DNA of 6,554 bases from an uncultured Clostridia bacterium (GTDB lineage: Bacteria > Bacillota > Clostridia > Oscillospirales > Acutalibacteraceae): contig CALEIO010000225.1 of the NCBI GenBank assembly GCA_937875885.1, positions 1-6,554 of the forward strand. Reading direction: 5' to 3'. This document shows positions 1-5,341 of this stretch, piece by piece. Under the pieces are notes generated by a model. The model did no database searches and was not told where the DNA came from. It saw nothing but the letters and a program-made list of their open reading frames with translations. How positions within the stretch are numbered: position 1 is the stretch's first letter; every line of letters begins with the position of its first letter. The translations under genes and the position numbers were made by a program.

Positions 1-12
1 CTTCCGTGTCCT

Positions 13-56
13 ACACCTCATCAGTCACCTTCGGTGACAGCTTCCTTCTGCGAAGG
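13..56. repeat. Paired-hairpin intergenic repeat (REP-like)
   Basis: Two short hairpins lie five bases apart. The first is GTCACC-TTC-GGTGAC at 24-38 and the second is CCTTC-TGC-GAAGG at 44-56, preceded by CACCTCATCA. I recognise this 'CCTCATCAGTCACC...GGTGACAGCTTCC' style as a dispersed intergenic palindromic repeat of Clostridia, but that recognition is from memory and the copy number is not visible here. The second arm differs from the more usual CCCC-type arm, so this may be a diverged copy. No T-run follows either hairpin, so it is not an ordinary terminator. Bases 57-122 hold nothing I can identify. Confidence 0.55.
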
Positions 57-122
57 CAACCGCCCGATAAACTTTCCTTTACATCTACACTACCGTGTGC
101 GATACAAGCCCTCATCGACAAA

Positions 123-159
123 CACAAAAAACAAGGCACCCTCCAAAAAAGAAGATGCC
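123..159 (-). terminator. Intrinsic terminator of the NAD operon
   Basis: On the minus strand, GGCATC (159-154) pairs with GGTGCC (140-135), with one G-U pair. A partial inner TTC/GGA stem lies around a T6 loop. The stem is followed at once by TTGTTTTTTG (134-125). It starts 8 bases past the stop codon of the membrane-protein gene, which is where the end of the nadA-to-169-aa-gene transcript would be expected. Confidence 0.75.
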
Positions 160-167
160 CGTAGCTT

Positions 168-677
168 TTATTTTTTATCTTTGATAGCCTGCAAAAGTTT
201 TATTACCTCTGCACACCATAGCAACAAATGACCGCTCAGAAAAGCACTACCCCAGAAAATTAAAGCTGTGCCAAAATTAAATTCTGTGTGGCTACTGTAG
301 TAACCTTGTGTGGTTTCAAAGCCAAACACAAAACCTAATATACCACCTATTATGTAAGTTGTGATTGCCATATAAAGAAAGATTCTGCTAACAACATTGG
401 GATTGTATTTGCCTCTCTTTGCTTTGTTAGACAAATCTCTCATAATTTCATATTCCTCGTCTGTTATCACAACGGGGACTTTTTTGAAATATAGGTATTT
501 TCCGCTTGTTTTATCTTTTTCACTGCCATACTCATATGAATCCTCATATTGAGAATATTCCACATATTGCTTTTCATACAAGCCGTTGACAATAGCAAAC
601 TGATCTTTTGTTTCTTTAGTCTTTTTCTGGATTTCTGCTTCTTTTTTAGCAATAAACTGTCTCACTAATGTATGCAT
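168..677 (-). CDS. Hypothetical two-TM membrane protein, last gene of NAD operon
   Basis: I do not recognise the family of this 169-residue protein. The N-terminal ~95 residues are soluble, charged and rich in K/E/Q/Y. Residues 5-25 could form a helix or short coiled coil, and 36-50 are a Tyr/Glu-rich acidic patch. Two hydrophobic segments follow: about 99-120 (IFLYMAITTYIIGGILGFVFGF) would exceed a short quote but is clear, and about 135-157. The C-terminal tail is basic (KDKK). There is no signal peptide. The ATG at 677 follows GGGAGG with a 6-base gap, so the start is firm. The gene begins 18 bases after the niaR stop and ends 8 bases before a terminator, so it should be co-transcribed with the nad genes. 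It is visibly more A/T-rich than them, which may mean later acquisition. It is too small, with too few membrane spans, to be a known niacin transporter such as NiaP or NiaX. Confidence 0.8.
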   Translation of the reverse strand: MHTLVRQFIAKKEAEIQKKTKETKDQFAIVNGLYEKQYVEYSQYEDSYEYGSEKDKTSGKYLYFKKVPVVITDEEYEIMRDLSNKAKRGKYNPNVVSRIFLYMAITTYIIGGILGFVFGFETTQGYYSSHTEFNFGTALIFWGSAFLSGHLLLWCAEVIKLLQAIKDKK

Positions 678-695
678 ATTTTCCTCCCTGACCCA

Positions 696-1208
696 TCATA
701 TCTCCGGTGCGATGAAGCCTTGCTCGGTGAGCAATGCGCCTATTTTGTCCAGCACCGCTTCGGAGTCTGCCCTTACCGTATGGTAGTGGTAGCCGCCTGT
801 AATATTCATAAGCTCTGTGGATTTGCCCGTGCGCACGCCCTCAATAAACTGGCTCACCTGGAGCCTTGAAAAAATATTGAGCTTTGCTTCCATTTTGCCA
901 TAGACCTTGTGCCACACAAAAACGTCCGCAACCGTGCCACCGTTGTCCACAATCAGATTCAGCTCCTGCTCTGTCTGCTCTGTGGTGTGAAAAACCTTGA
1001 ACACCCTCTCCTTGAGTGGTGTACCCCCGATAATATATCCGTTGTGGGTGGAGATAATCTCAAACCCCGAGCCTTTCAGCACCGAAATATCCTGCACAAT
1101 AATCTGTCTGGATACCCCGAACATTCCCGAAAGCTCCGAGCCCGAAACAGGCTTTTCTTCACTCATAAGCAGATTCGCAATAGCTTTTCTTCTTTCATCT
1201 GCTTTCAT
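696..1208 (-). CDS. niaR: NiaR, niacin-responsive repressor of NAD synthesis
   Basis: NiaR (YrxA) represses NAD biosynthesis and salvage genes, with nicotinic acid as co-repressor. The 170 residues fit the family. An HTH_11-type winged helix occupies about residues 5-60, with the recognition helix near SGMFGVSRQIIVQDI. A C-terminal '3H' domain spans about 70-168. H74, E82, H141 and H143 line up with the metal ligands I recall for the Thermotoga homologue (H79, E87, H146, H148), with a constant offset of 5; H100 is also present. The ATG at 1208 follows GGGGTGG, which lies in the 14-base gap after nadC, so the two genes are probably translationally linked. Its place inside the operon implies autoregulation, with target sites upstream of nadA and perhaps nadB (inference). 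Confidence 0.93.
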   Translation of the reverse strand: MKADERRKAIANLLMSEEKPVSGSELSGMFGVSRQIIVQDISVLKGSGFEIISTHNGYIIGGTPLKERVFKVFHTTEQTEQELNLIVDNGGTVADVFVWHKVYGKMEAKLNIFSRLQVSQFIEGVRTGKSTELMNITGGYHYHTVRADSEAVLDKIGALLTEQGFIAPEI

Positions 1209-1222
1209 TTATGCCACCCCGA

Positions 1223-2074
1223 TTAAACAGCGTGAAGATTCTTTAAGGAAAGGTCAAGGATGGGAGAAGAATGTGTAAGTGCGCCGCTGGAGATAAAGTC
1301 AACACCAATGTCCACAAGGCGCTCAACGTTCTCTCTTGTTACGTTGCCGCTGCACTCAGTTTCAGCCTTGCCCTTGCAGAGCTTAACTGCTTCTTTCATA
1401 TCCTCAACGCTCATATTATCAAGCATAATGATGTCTGCACCTGCTTCCAGAGCTTCGCGGAGCATCTGAAGGTTTTCTACCTCAACCTCAATCTTTCTTA
1501 CAAAGGGAGCATACTCCTTTGCCATCATAACAGCTTCCTTAACGCCGCCTGCTGCACCGATGTGGTTATCCTTAAGCAGGATGCCGTCGCTTAAGTTATA
1601 ACGATGGTTGCAGCCTCCGCCAACCTTAACGGCATATTTCTCAAAAACTCTCATATTGGGAGTTGTCTTTCTTGTATCCAGAAGCTTTGTGTTGCTACCC
1701 TCCAGAAGCTTTGCAATGCCATTTGTGTATGTAGCAATACCGCTCATTCTCTGCAGGTAGTTGAGAGCTGTTCTCTCGCCGGAGAGAAGCACTCTGATGT
1801 CACCTCTGACAACACCCAGAAGCTGACCGTTCTTAACCTCGTCGCCGTCTTTGCAGTTGAATGTAACCTCTGTTTTCTCGTCCAGAAGCTCAAACACACG
1901 CTTGAAAACCTCAAGACCTGCCACAATGCCGTCCTGCTTACAGATAAGCTCAACCTCACCCAGCTGGTAGCAGGGCATAACGGAGTTTGTGGTAATATCC
2001 TCGCTGGTGATATCCTCTTTAAGAGCGCTGATGATAAGTTCATCTGCATTAACTTTCATTGTAATGTTATTCAC
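1223..2074 (-). CDS. nadC: Nicotinate-nucleotide pyrophosphorylase (quinolinate phosphoribosyltransferase)
   Basis: NadC converts quinolinate and PRPP to nicotinate mononucleotide, CO2 and pyrophosphate, the last step of the de novo branch, in the cytoplasm. The 283-residue length is typical. Family signatures are intact: RTALNYLQRMSGIAT (101-115), LDTRKTTPNMR (132-142), the GGGCNHRYNL and LLKDNH substrate/PRPP-binding stretch (152-171), the acidic E-V-E and LDN residues near 199 and 219, and the C-terminal SSGALTHSS (262-270). The start is GTG at 2074. It overlaps the end of nadB by 8 bases and is preceded by AAGGAG about 10 bases upstream inside nadB, so translation is probably coupled. An ATG at codon 6 is the only close alternative and lacks better spacing. 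Confidence 0.97.
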   Translation of the reverse strand: MNNITMKVNADELIISALKEDITSEDITTNSVMPCYQLGEVELICKQDGIVAGLEVFKRVFELLDEKTEVTFNCKDGDEVKNGQLLGVVRGDIRVLLSGERTALNYLQRMSGIATYTNGIAKLLEGSNTKLLDTRKTTPNMRVFEKYAVKVGGGCNHRYNLSDGILLKDNHIGAAGGVKEAVMMAKEYAPFVRKIEVEVENLQMLREALEAGADIIMLDNMSVEDMKEAVKLCKGKAETECSGNVTRENVERLVDIGVDFISSGALTHSSPILDLSLKNLHAV

Positions 2075-3341
2075 GACTGTTTCTCTCCTTTTCTATTGCT
2101 TCGAGCACAAGCTCTTTGTATTCTTCTTTGTAGTTTGTGTATTTCTGCGGATCGGGGGTTTCTTCTTTATCCACATCCGCTTTGGTGTAATTTTCTGCGA
2201 TATTCAGTGCACTGCGCTTTGCAAACACAAGGCTCTCAAGGAGCGAGTTACTTGCAAGGCGGTTTCTGCCGTGGACTCCGTTGCAGGCTGTTTCACCCAC
2301 AGCGTAGAGTCTGTCCATGGAGGTTTTGCCGTCGCAGTCGACGGCGATGCCGCCCATAAAGTAGTGCTGCGAGGGCACAACGGGAATGGGCTCCTTGGTA
2401 ATGTCATAGCCCTCGTCCAGACAATGCTGATAAATATTGGGGAAATGACTGAGGATTTCCTCCCGGGGAATTCTCTCCAGAGAAAGCCACACGTGCTCGG
2501 TTCCCTCTTCTTTCATCTTGTCAAAGATAGCACCTGCCACCACGTCACGGGGTTTGAGCTCATCTGTAAAACGCTCACCCTTTGAGTCAAGCAAAATCGC
2601 ACCCTCACCGCGCACCGACTCAGAGATAAGAAACTCTCTGCCGTGCTTCTTTGTGTAGAGGGTTGTGGGATGAATCTGAATATAGTCAAGGTTGCGCAGT
2701 TTAATGCCGTATTTAAGGGCCAGGGCAATGGCATCACCTGTCAGATGTCTGTAGTTTGTGGAGTGCTTGAAAAGCCCTCCGATGCCACCCGTAGCAAGTA
2801 CAGTGTAGTCGGCGTAGATGTTAAGGTACTCGCCGTCTTCATTCACACCCACAATGCCTGCACACACATTGTCCTTGCAGATAAGGTCAACCATTGTAAA
2901 GTTTTCTATAATGGTAATGTTCTCTCTGCCCCTTGCGGTTTCAAGCAGACAAGAGGTAATCTCCTTGCCTGTTTCGTCTTCGTGGAAGAGTATTCTTGGG
3001 CGTGAGTGAGCACCCTCACGGGTATAGCTGAAAGCCTCCCCGTCTTTCTCAAAGTTCACTCCAAAGGCAACCAGGTCGCCGATAACATCCTGGGATGAAC
3101 GAATCATAACCTCTACAGAGTCGGGGTCATTCTCATAGTGACCCGCCTTCATTGTGTCCTCATAAAAAGGCTTGAAGTCAGCCTCATCCCTGAGCACACA
3201 AATACCACCCTGCGCAAGGTAAGAGTCGCTTCTGCGAGCCTTGTTCTTGGTTACAATGGTTATCTTTTTGTCACAAGGCAGGTTGAGGGCACAGTAAAGT
3301 CCCGCAACACCGCTGCCTACAATTATAACGTCTGTTTTCAT
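2067..3341 (-). CDS. nadB: L-aspartate oxidase
   Basis: NadB is an FAD enzyme that oxidises L-aspartate to iminoaspartate, the substrate of NadA. In anaerobes fumarate is the likely electron acceptor in place of oxygen. The FAD-binding GSGVAG motif is at residues 9-14, SYLAQGG follows at about 40-46, and the second FAD motif YTVLATGGIGGLF is near 179-191. Substrate-site elements are present: SVRGEGA (242-248), the HYFMGGIAVD histidine (near 326) and GRNRLASNSLLESLVF (358-373). At 424 residues it is about 100 shorter than the E. coli enzyme and lacks most of the C-terminal helical domain; I read this as a natural short form, because the frame is clean and nadC follows in overlap. I chose ATG at 3341; a GTG at 3347 is possible. 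Neither has a strong ribosome binding site. Confidence 0.95.
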   Translation of the reverse strand: MKTDVIIVGSGVAGLYCALNLPCDKKITIVTKNKARRSDSYLAQGGICVLRDEADFKPFYEDTMKAGHYENDPDSVEVMIRSSQDVIGDLVAFGVNFEKDGEAFSYTREGAHSRPRILFHEDETGKEITSCLLETARGRENITIIENFTMVDLICKDNVCAGIVGVNEDGEYLNIYADYTVLATGGIGGLFKHSTNYRHLTGDAIALALKYGIKLRNLDYIQIHPTTLYTKKHGREFLISESVRGEGAILLDSKGERFTDELKPRDVVAGAIFDKMKEEGTEHVWLSLERIPREEILSHFPNIYQHCLDEGYDITKEPIPVVPSQHYFMGGIAVDCDGKTSMDRLYAVGETACNGVHGRNRLASNSLLESLVFAKRSALNIAENYTKADVDKEETPDPQKYTNYKEEYKELVLEAIEKERNSRE

Positions 3342-3452
3342 AATCACTTACCAATTAATATAAATCAAGCTGATATCACGTTAACAGAGCTTGTTAACGA
3401 ACACTATAATAAATCACGTTAATGAATCACATCTTGCAAGTTTAAGCCAACC
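3342..3452 (-). promoter_or_regulatory. nadA-nadB gap with interrupted palindrome and repeats
   Basis: This gap of about 110 bp is A/T-rich and unusually long for an otherwise tight operon. It holds a perfect interrupted palindrome, CGTTAAC-N7-GTTAACG (3379-3399), and a 10-base direct repeat, ATCACGTTAA, at 3375-3384 and 3413-3422. Read on the minus strand, CGTGAT recurs. The word CGTGATAT also occurs over the -10 region of the nadA promoter. TTAACG followed 16 bases later by TATATT could be a weak internal promoter for nadB. The site could be a second NiaR operator or a processing site; which one is not decided by the sequence. Confidence 0.4.
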
Positions 3453-4352
3453 TTACTTACCCAGTGCGAGCATTCTCTCCAGAGGAATCAGGGCTTTCTG
3501 CCTTAATTCATCACAGACAAACACTTCCTTGTCCTCTTTCTCAAGCACATCAAGGAGAGCCTTGAGGGTGTTGAGCTTCATATCCTTGCAGCAAGGACGA
3601 GGGTCGGGGAACCAGAACTTCTTCTGTGGGTTGTCGCTCATAAGCTTGTACTGCACACCGTCCTCGGTACAGATGATGTACTCCTGCGCATCGTTATTCT
3701 TTGCAAAGTTTATGATGTCTGCTGTGCTGCCGATAAAGTCAGAAATCTTAAGCACCTCCTGCTCACATTCGGGGTGAGTCAGCACCAGAGCTGTGGGGTG
3801 AGCATCCTTGACAGCTACCACGTCAGAAGCTGTAAGCTTTGCGTGAATGGGACAGCAGCCGTCGTTGAGAATTATGTTCTTTTCAGGGACCTGCTCCTTT
3901 ACAAAGCCACCCAGATTCTTGTCGGGGATAAAGAAAATATTCTTCTGTGGCAGAGCTTTAACAATCTTCACAGCGTTTGAGGATGTAACACACACATCGC
4001 TCATACATTTAAGCTTTGCTGTGGAGTTTATGTAGCACACAACAGCCAGGTCATCGTACTGCTCTCTCATCTGCTCAATCTTCCCCTCGGCCACCATATG
4101 CGCCATTGCACAGTCGGCTGTAAGGTCGGGCATCAGCACCTTTTTATGGGGTGAGAGAATCTTTGCGCTCTCGCCCATAAACTGCACTCCGCAGAATACT
4201 ATGAGAGAAGCTTCGCTTTCTTTGGCAACCTTTGCAAGGTAAAAGGAGTCGCCCACATAGTCTGCAACCTCCTGCACCTCATCGGGCGCATAGTAATGAG
4301 CCAGAATCACAGCGTTTTTTTCTTTTTTCAGCTCTTCAATACGGGTTTTCAT
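3453..4352 (-). CDS. nadA: Quinolinate synthase NadA
   Basis: NadA is a [4Fe-4S] enzyme that condenses iminoaspartate with dihydroxyacetone phosphate to quinolinate in the cytoplasm. The protein (299 residues from the chosen start) shows the family's three-repeat layout: AVILAHYYAPDEVQEVADYVGDS near the N-terminus, VFCGVQFMGESAKILSP, DVCVTSSNA, THPEC and PRPCCKDMKLNTL. The expected cluster ligands are C54 (CGVxFM), C167 (GxCxxH) and C255 (CxxMK), all present. Two of them have an extra adjacent cysteine (CC). I chose the ATG at 4352 because AGAGG then lies 9 bases upstream. The ATG at 4358, two codons earlier, leaves only 3 bases. First gene of the nadABC-niaR operon; no nifS-like desulfurase gene accompanies it here. 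Confidence 0.97.
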   Translation of the reverse strand: MKTRIEELKKEKNAVILAHYYAPDEVQEVADYVGDSFYLAKVAKESEASLIVFCGVQFMGESAKILSPHKKVLMPDLTADCAMAHMVAEGKIEQMREQYDDLAVVCYINSTAKLKCMSDVCVTSSNAVKIVKALPQKNIFFIPDKNLGGFVKEQVPEKNIILNDGCCPIHAKLTASDVVAVKDAHPTALVLTHPECEQEVLKISDFIGSTADIINFAKNNDAQEYIICTEDGVQYKLMSDNPQKKFWFPDPRPCCKDMKLNTLKALLDVLEKEDKEVFVCDELRQKALIPLERMLALGK

Positions 4353-4390
4353 ACACATCTTCCTCTTGGCTAATTGTCCGTTTTTACGCT

Positions 4391-4435
4391 GTGATTATAT
4401 CACGCAAACTTTACATCTGTCAACTTATCTGTAAA
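4391..4435. promoter_or_regulatory. Candidate NiaR operator(s) over the nad promoter
   Basis: Two symmetric sites overlap the promoter. GTGAT-TAT-ATCAC (4391-4403) is centred on the -10 box. TTTACA-N14-TGTAAA (4410-4435) straddles the -35 box. ATCTGT is also repeated directly at 4415-4420 and 4427-4432, twelve bases apart. Either site would let a dimeric repressor block RNA polymerase. I cannot recall the clostridial NiaR consensus exactly, so the assignment rests on position and symmetry only. Confidence 0.5.
4394..4423 (-). promoter_or_regulatory. Sigma-A promoter of the nadABC-niaR operon
   Basis: On the minus strand there is a perfect -35 TTGACA (4423-4418), an 18-base spacer and a perfect -10 TATAAT (4399-4394), preceded by TG in the extended -10 position. 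Transcription should start near 4387, giving a leader of about 35 bases before nadA. A promoter this close to consensus would be strong unless repressed, which fits control by the NiaR encoded in the same operon. Confidence 0.88.
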
Positions 4436-4465
4436 CCTTTGTATAGATACACATAATCTGAAAAG

Positions 4466-4489
4466 TTTTCCACATACTTTTCAACATAT
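4466..4489 (+). repeat. 12-bp tandem pair containing a DnaA-box-like word
   Basis: TTTTCCACATAC (4466-4477) is followed directly by TTTTCAACATAT (4478-4489), 10 of 12 bases matching. The first copy contains TTTTCCACA, which fits the relaxed DnaA-box pattern TTWTNCACA; the second departs from it at one base. A single match of this kind can occur by chance. It is listed because it borders the repeat and A/T-rich tract described next. Confidence 0.35.
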
Positions 4490-4494
4490 CGGCA

Positions 4495-4514
4495 AATTTT
4501 GTGCACACAAAATT
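4495..4514. repeat. 20-bp near-perfect palindrome, AATTTTGTG-CA-CACAAAATT
   Basis: Nine-base arms flank a two-base centre, a perfect match. It lies about 70 bp upstream of the nadA -35 box and at the edge of an A/T-rich tract. Neither strand has a clean T-run after it, so a terminator is less likely than a protein-binding site. Confidence 0.5.
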
Positions 4515-4609
4515 CTTCAGTTCTGTTCTATTCTGTTTATTTTTCTTTATTTATTTTGTATTCGGTTATATTGATTTATATTGAATTAGGTTGTATTAAA
4601 TTATATTAG
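4515..4609. other. A/T-rich, strand-asymmetric tract next to the repeats
   Basis: About 95 bases with very few G or C and strong strand bias: the plus strand is T-rich (runs such as TTATTTTTCTTTATTTATTTTG) in a loosely periodic ATTGAATT/ATTGATTT pattern, and the minus strand is A-rich. There is no open frame of note. In the frame of the upstream DnaD-like gene, the minus strand would read as Asn/Gln/Ile/Lys-rich with scattered stops. It could be an easily melted segment, a decayed linker, or both. Confidence 0.45.
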
Positions 4610-4653
4610 GTCGACATTTTGTCAACAATTTGTCGACATTTTGTCGACAAACT
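4610..4653. repeat. Four 11-bp tandem repeats (iteron-like), unit GTCGACATTTT
   Basis: The units start at 4610, 4621, 4632 and 4643, exactly 11 bases apart: GTCGACATTTT, GTCAACAATTT, GTCGACATTTT, GTCGACAAACT. The core of three units is the palindrome GTCGAC, and 4641-4650 (TTGTCGACAA) is a ten-base palindrome. A spacing of 11 bp puts all cores on nearly the same face of the helix, as for cooperative protein binding. The array covers the last ten or so codons and the stop of the DnaD-like gene. The one diverged unit (GTCAAC) supplies the stop codon. Confidence 0.8.
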
Positions 4654-4984
4654 CATACTCCTTGGTGGAGCTCACATAAAGTCGGGATATCTGCTCTGTA
4701 TAAAGAGTGTCCGTCTTTCTGGAGGGCTGGATTCTGTTGTGGGCGTACCAATGGCGGATTACATACACACCATCCACCGCAAGCAGAAAGCCCATCTCAA
4801 GCAGCTCACACAGCTCCACATCGGTAGCACCGCACAGGCGCATGGCTGTACGGGGGTTTATCACCACGCCCTCGTCATCGCTGCGCAGAATAAACAGAGT
4901 GTACAGCACCTTTGCCTTGTCAGAAAGGGTCAGAAACTCCTCGCTCTCGTAAACATCCACAGCTATACAGCGTCGTTTTGCCAT
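4622..4984 (-). CDS. DnaD-like / phage replisome organizer N-terminal domain protein
   Basis: A 120-residue cytoplasmic protein resembling the N-terminal winged-helix domain of phage replisome organizers and DnaD-like replication initiators. Recognised features are the MAKRRC start, EEFLTLSDKAKVLYTLFI, the SDDEGVVINP turn, the MRLCGATDVELCELLEMGFL helix pair, and the GVYVIRHWYAHNRIQPSRK wing (72-90) followed by TLYTEQISRLYV. Full-length relatives carry a further linker and a C-terminal helicase-loader contact domain; here the protein stops in the linker (VDKMSTNC). The start at 4984 is firm: AAAGGAG lies 7 bases upstream, and an upstream extension to 5071 lacks such a site. The gene has its own strong promoter. 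It may be a stand-alone DNA-binding protein or the stub of a phage gene. Phage ancestry is inferred; no other phage gene is in the window. Confidence 0.8.
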   Translation of the reverse strand: MAKRRCIAVDVYESEEFLTLSDKAKVLYTLFILRSDDEGVVINPRTAMRLCGATDVELCELLEMGFLLAVDGVYVIRHWYAHNRIQPSRKTDTLYTEQISRLYVSSTKEYEFVDKMSTNC

Positions 4985-5158
4985 AAAAAATCTCCTTTCA
5001 AAAGTTATCGCAAGGGAAACTCCCCTCACCATAACCCCAAAAAGGAGCAAAAATTGCACTGCACAATGCAATTATCCGCATTATTTTCTGCAATATATTT
5101 TATAGTCAGCACCCACACAACACAACAAACACACACAGGTGGGCAGAAAACACAAAAA
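4985..5158 (-). other. Long structured 5' leader of the DnaD-like gene
   Basis: About 175 bases lie between the 5'-end hairpin and the gene. Visible structure on the minus strand: a CCCAC/GTGGG stem closing a long GT-rich loop (about 5112-5144); a perfect seven-base inverted repeat, AATTGCA-N8-TGCAATT (5052-5073), followed by T5; and a small GGGGA/TTCCC hairpin just before the ribosome binding site. No known riboswitch class is recognised. An open frame running from 5071 into the gene lacks a ribosome binding site and looks fortuitous. Confidence 0.4.
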
Positions 5159-5180
5159 GGGTCGCCGAAAGCAGCGACCC
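5145..5180 (-). terminator. Terminator-like hairpin at the very 5' end of a transcript
   Basis: On the minus strand, GGGTCGC (5180-5174) pairs with GCGACCC (5165-5159) around an eight-base loop and is followed by TTTTTGTGTTTTC. This is a good intrinsic terminator shape. It starts only about three bases after the predicted transcription start (5183), and no gene lies between. On the plus strand there is no T-run, so the polarity is minus. Confidence 0.7.
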
Positions 5181-5189
5181 AACACAAAT

Positions 5190-5219
5190 ATCATAACACA
5201 AAAAGGTGGCAGATGTCAA
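5190..5219 (-). promoter_or_regulatory. Sigma-A promoter upstream of the DnaD-like gene
   Basis: On the minus strand there is a perfect -35 TTGACA (5219-5214), an 18-base spacer and a -10 TATGAT (5195-5190), preceded by TG as an extended -10. The predicted start is near 5183. The only downstream gene before nadA is the DnaD-like gene, about 200 bases on. Confidence 0.82.
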
Positions 5220-5306
5220 CGGGTTTTCGCAATCTTTGTTCAGCATATCATACATAATCTGCGTTTTATATTAATAATTACTGTTATATTTATACAATAT
5301 TCCATC

Positions 5307-5335
5307 TTGCAAACCTCCAAACCCTATGGTATATT
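5307..5335 (+). promoter_or_regulatory. Plus-strand promoter, divergent to the DnaD-like unit
   Basis: TTGCAA (5307-5312), a 17-base spacer, and TATATT (5330-5335) preceded by TGG, an extended -10. The predicted start is near 5342. It points away from the promoter at 5190-5219, and the two starts are about 160 bp apart. Bases 5220-5306 between the promoters are A/T-rich and show no clear operator. Confidence 0.65.
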
Positions 5336-5341
5336 ATAGAC

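Noticed and set aside
1604..2359. Plus-strand 251-codon open frame opposite nadC and nadB
   Set aside because: It is antisense to two clear enzymes, is low in complexity with many Cys/Leu, and has no recognisable motif or ribosome binding site.
4985..5071. 29-residue N-terminal extension of the DnaD-like protein, starting MHCAVQFLLLFGVM
   Set aside because: The internal ATG at 4984 has AAAGGAG at ideal spacing, and the extension has no ribosome binding site and no family likeness.
5111..5140. ACACAC-rich stretch as a microsatellite or CRISPR-like repeat
   Set aside because: It is too short and irregular. It is better read as the loop of a possible leader hairpin, and there are no repeat-spacer units.
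4619..5257. Plus-strand 212-codon open frame across the DnaD-like gene
   Set aside because: It is a shadow of the minus-strand gene and its leader, runs through two hairpins and a promoter, and has no family likeness.
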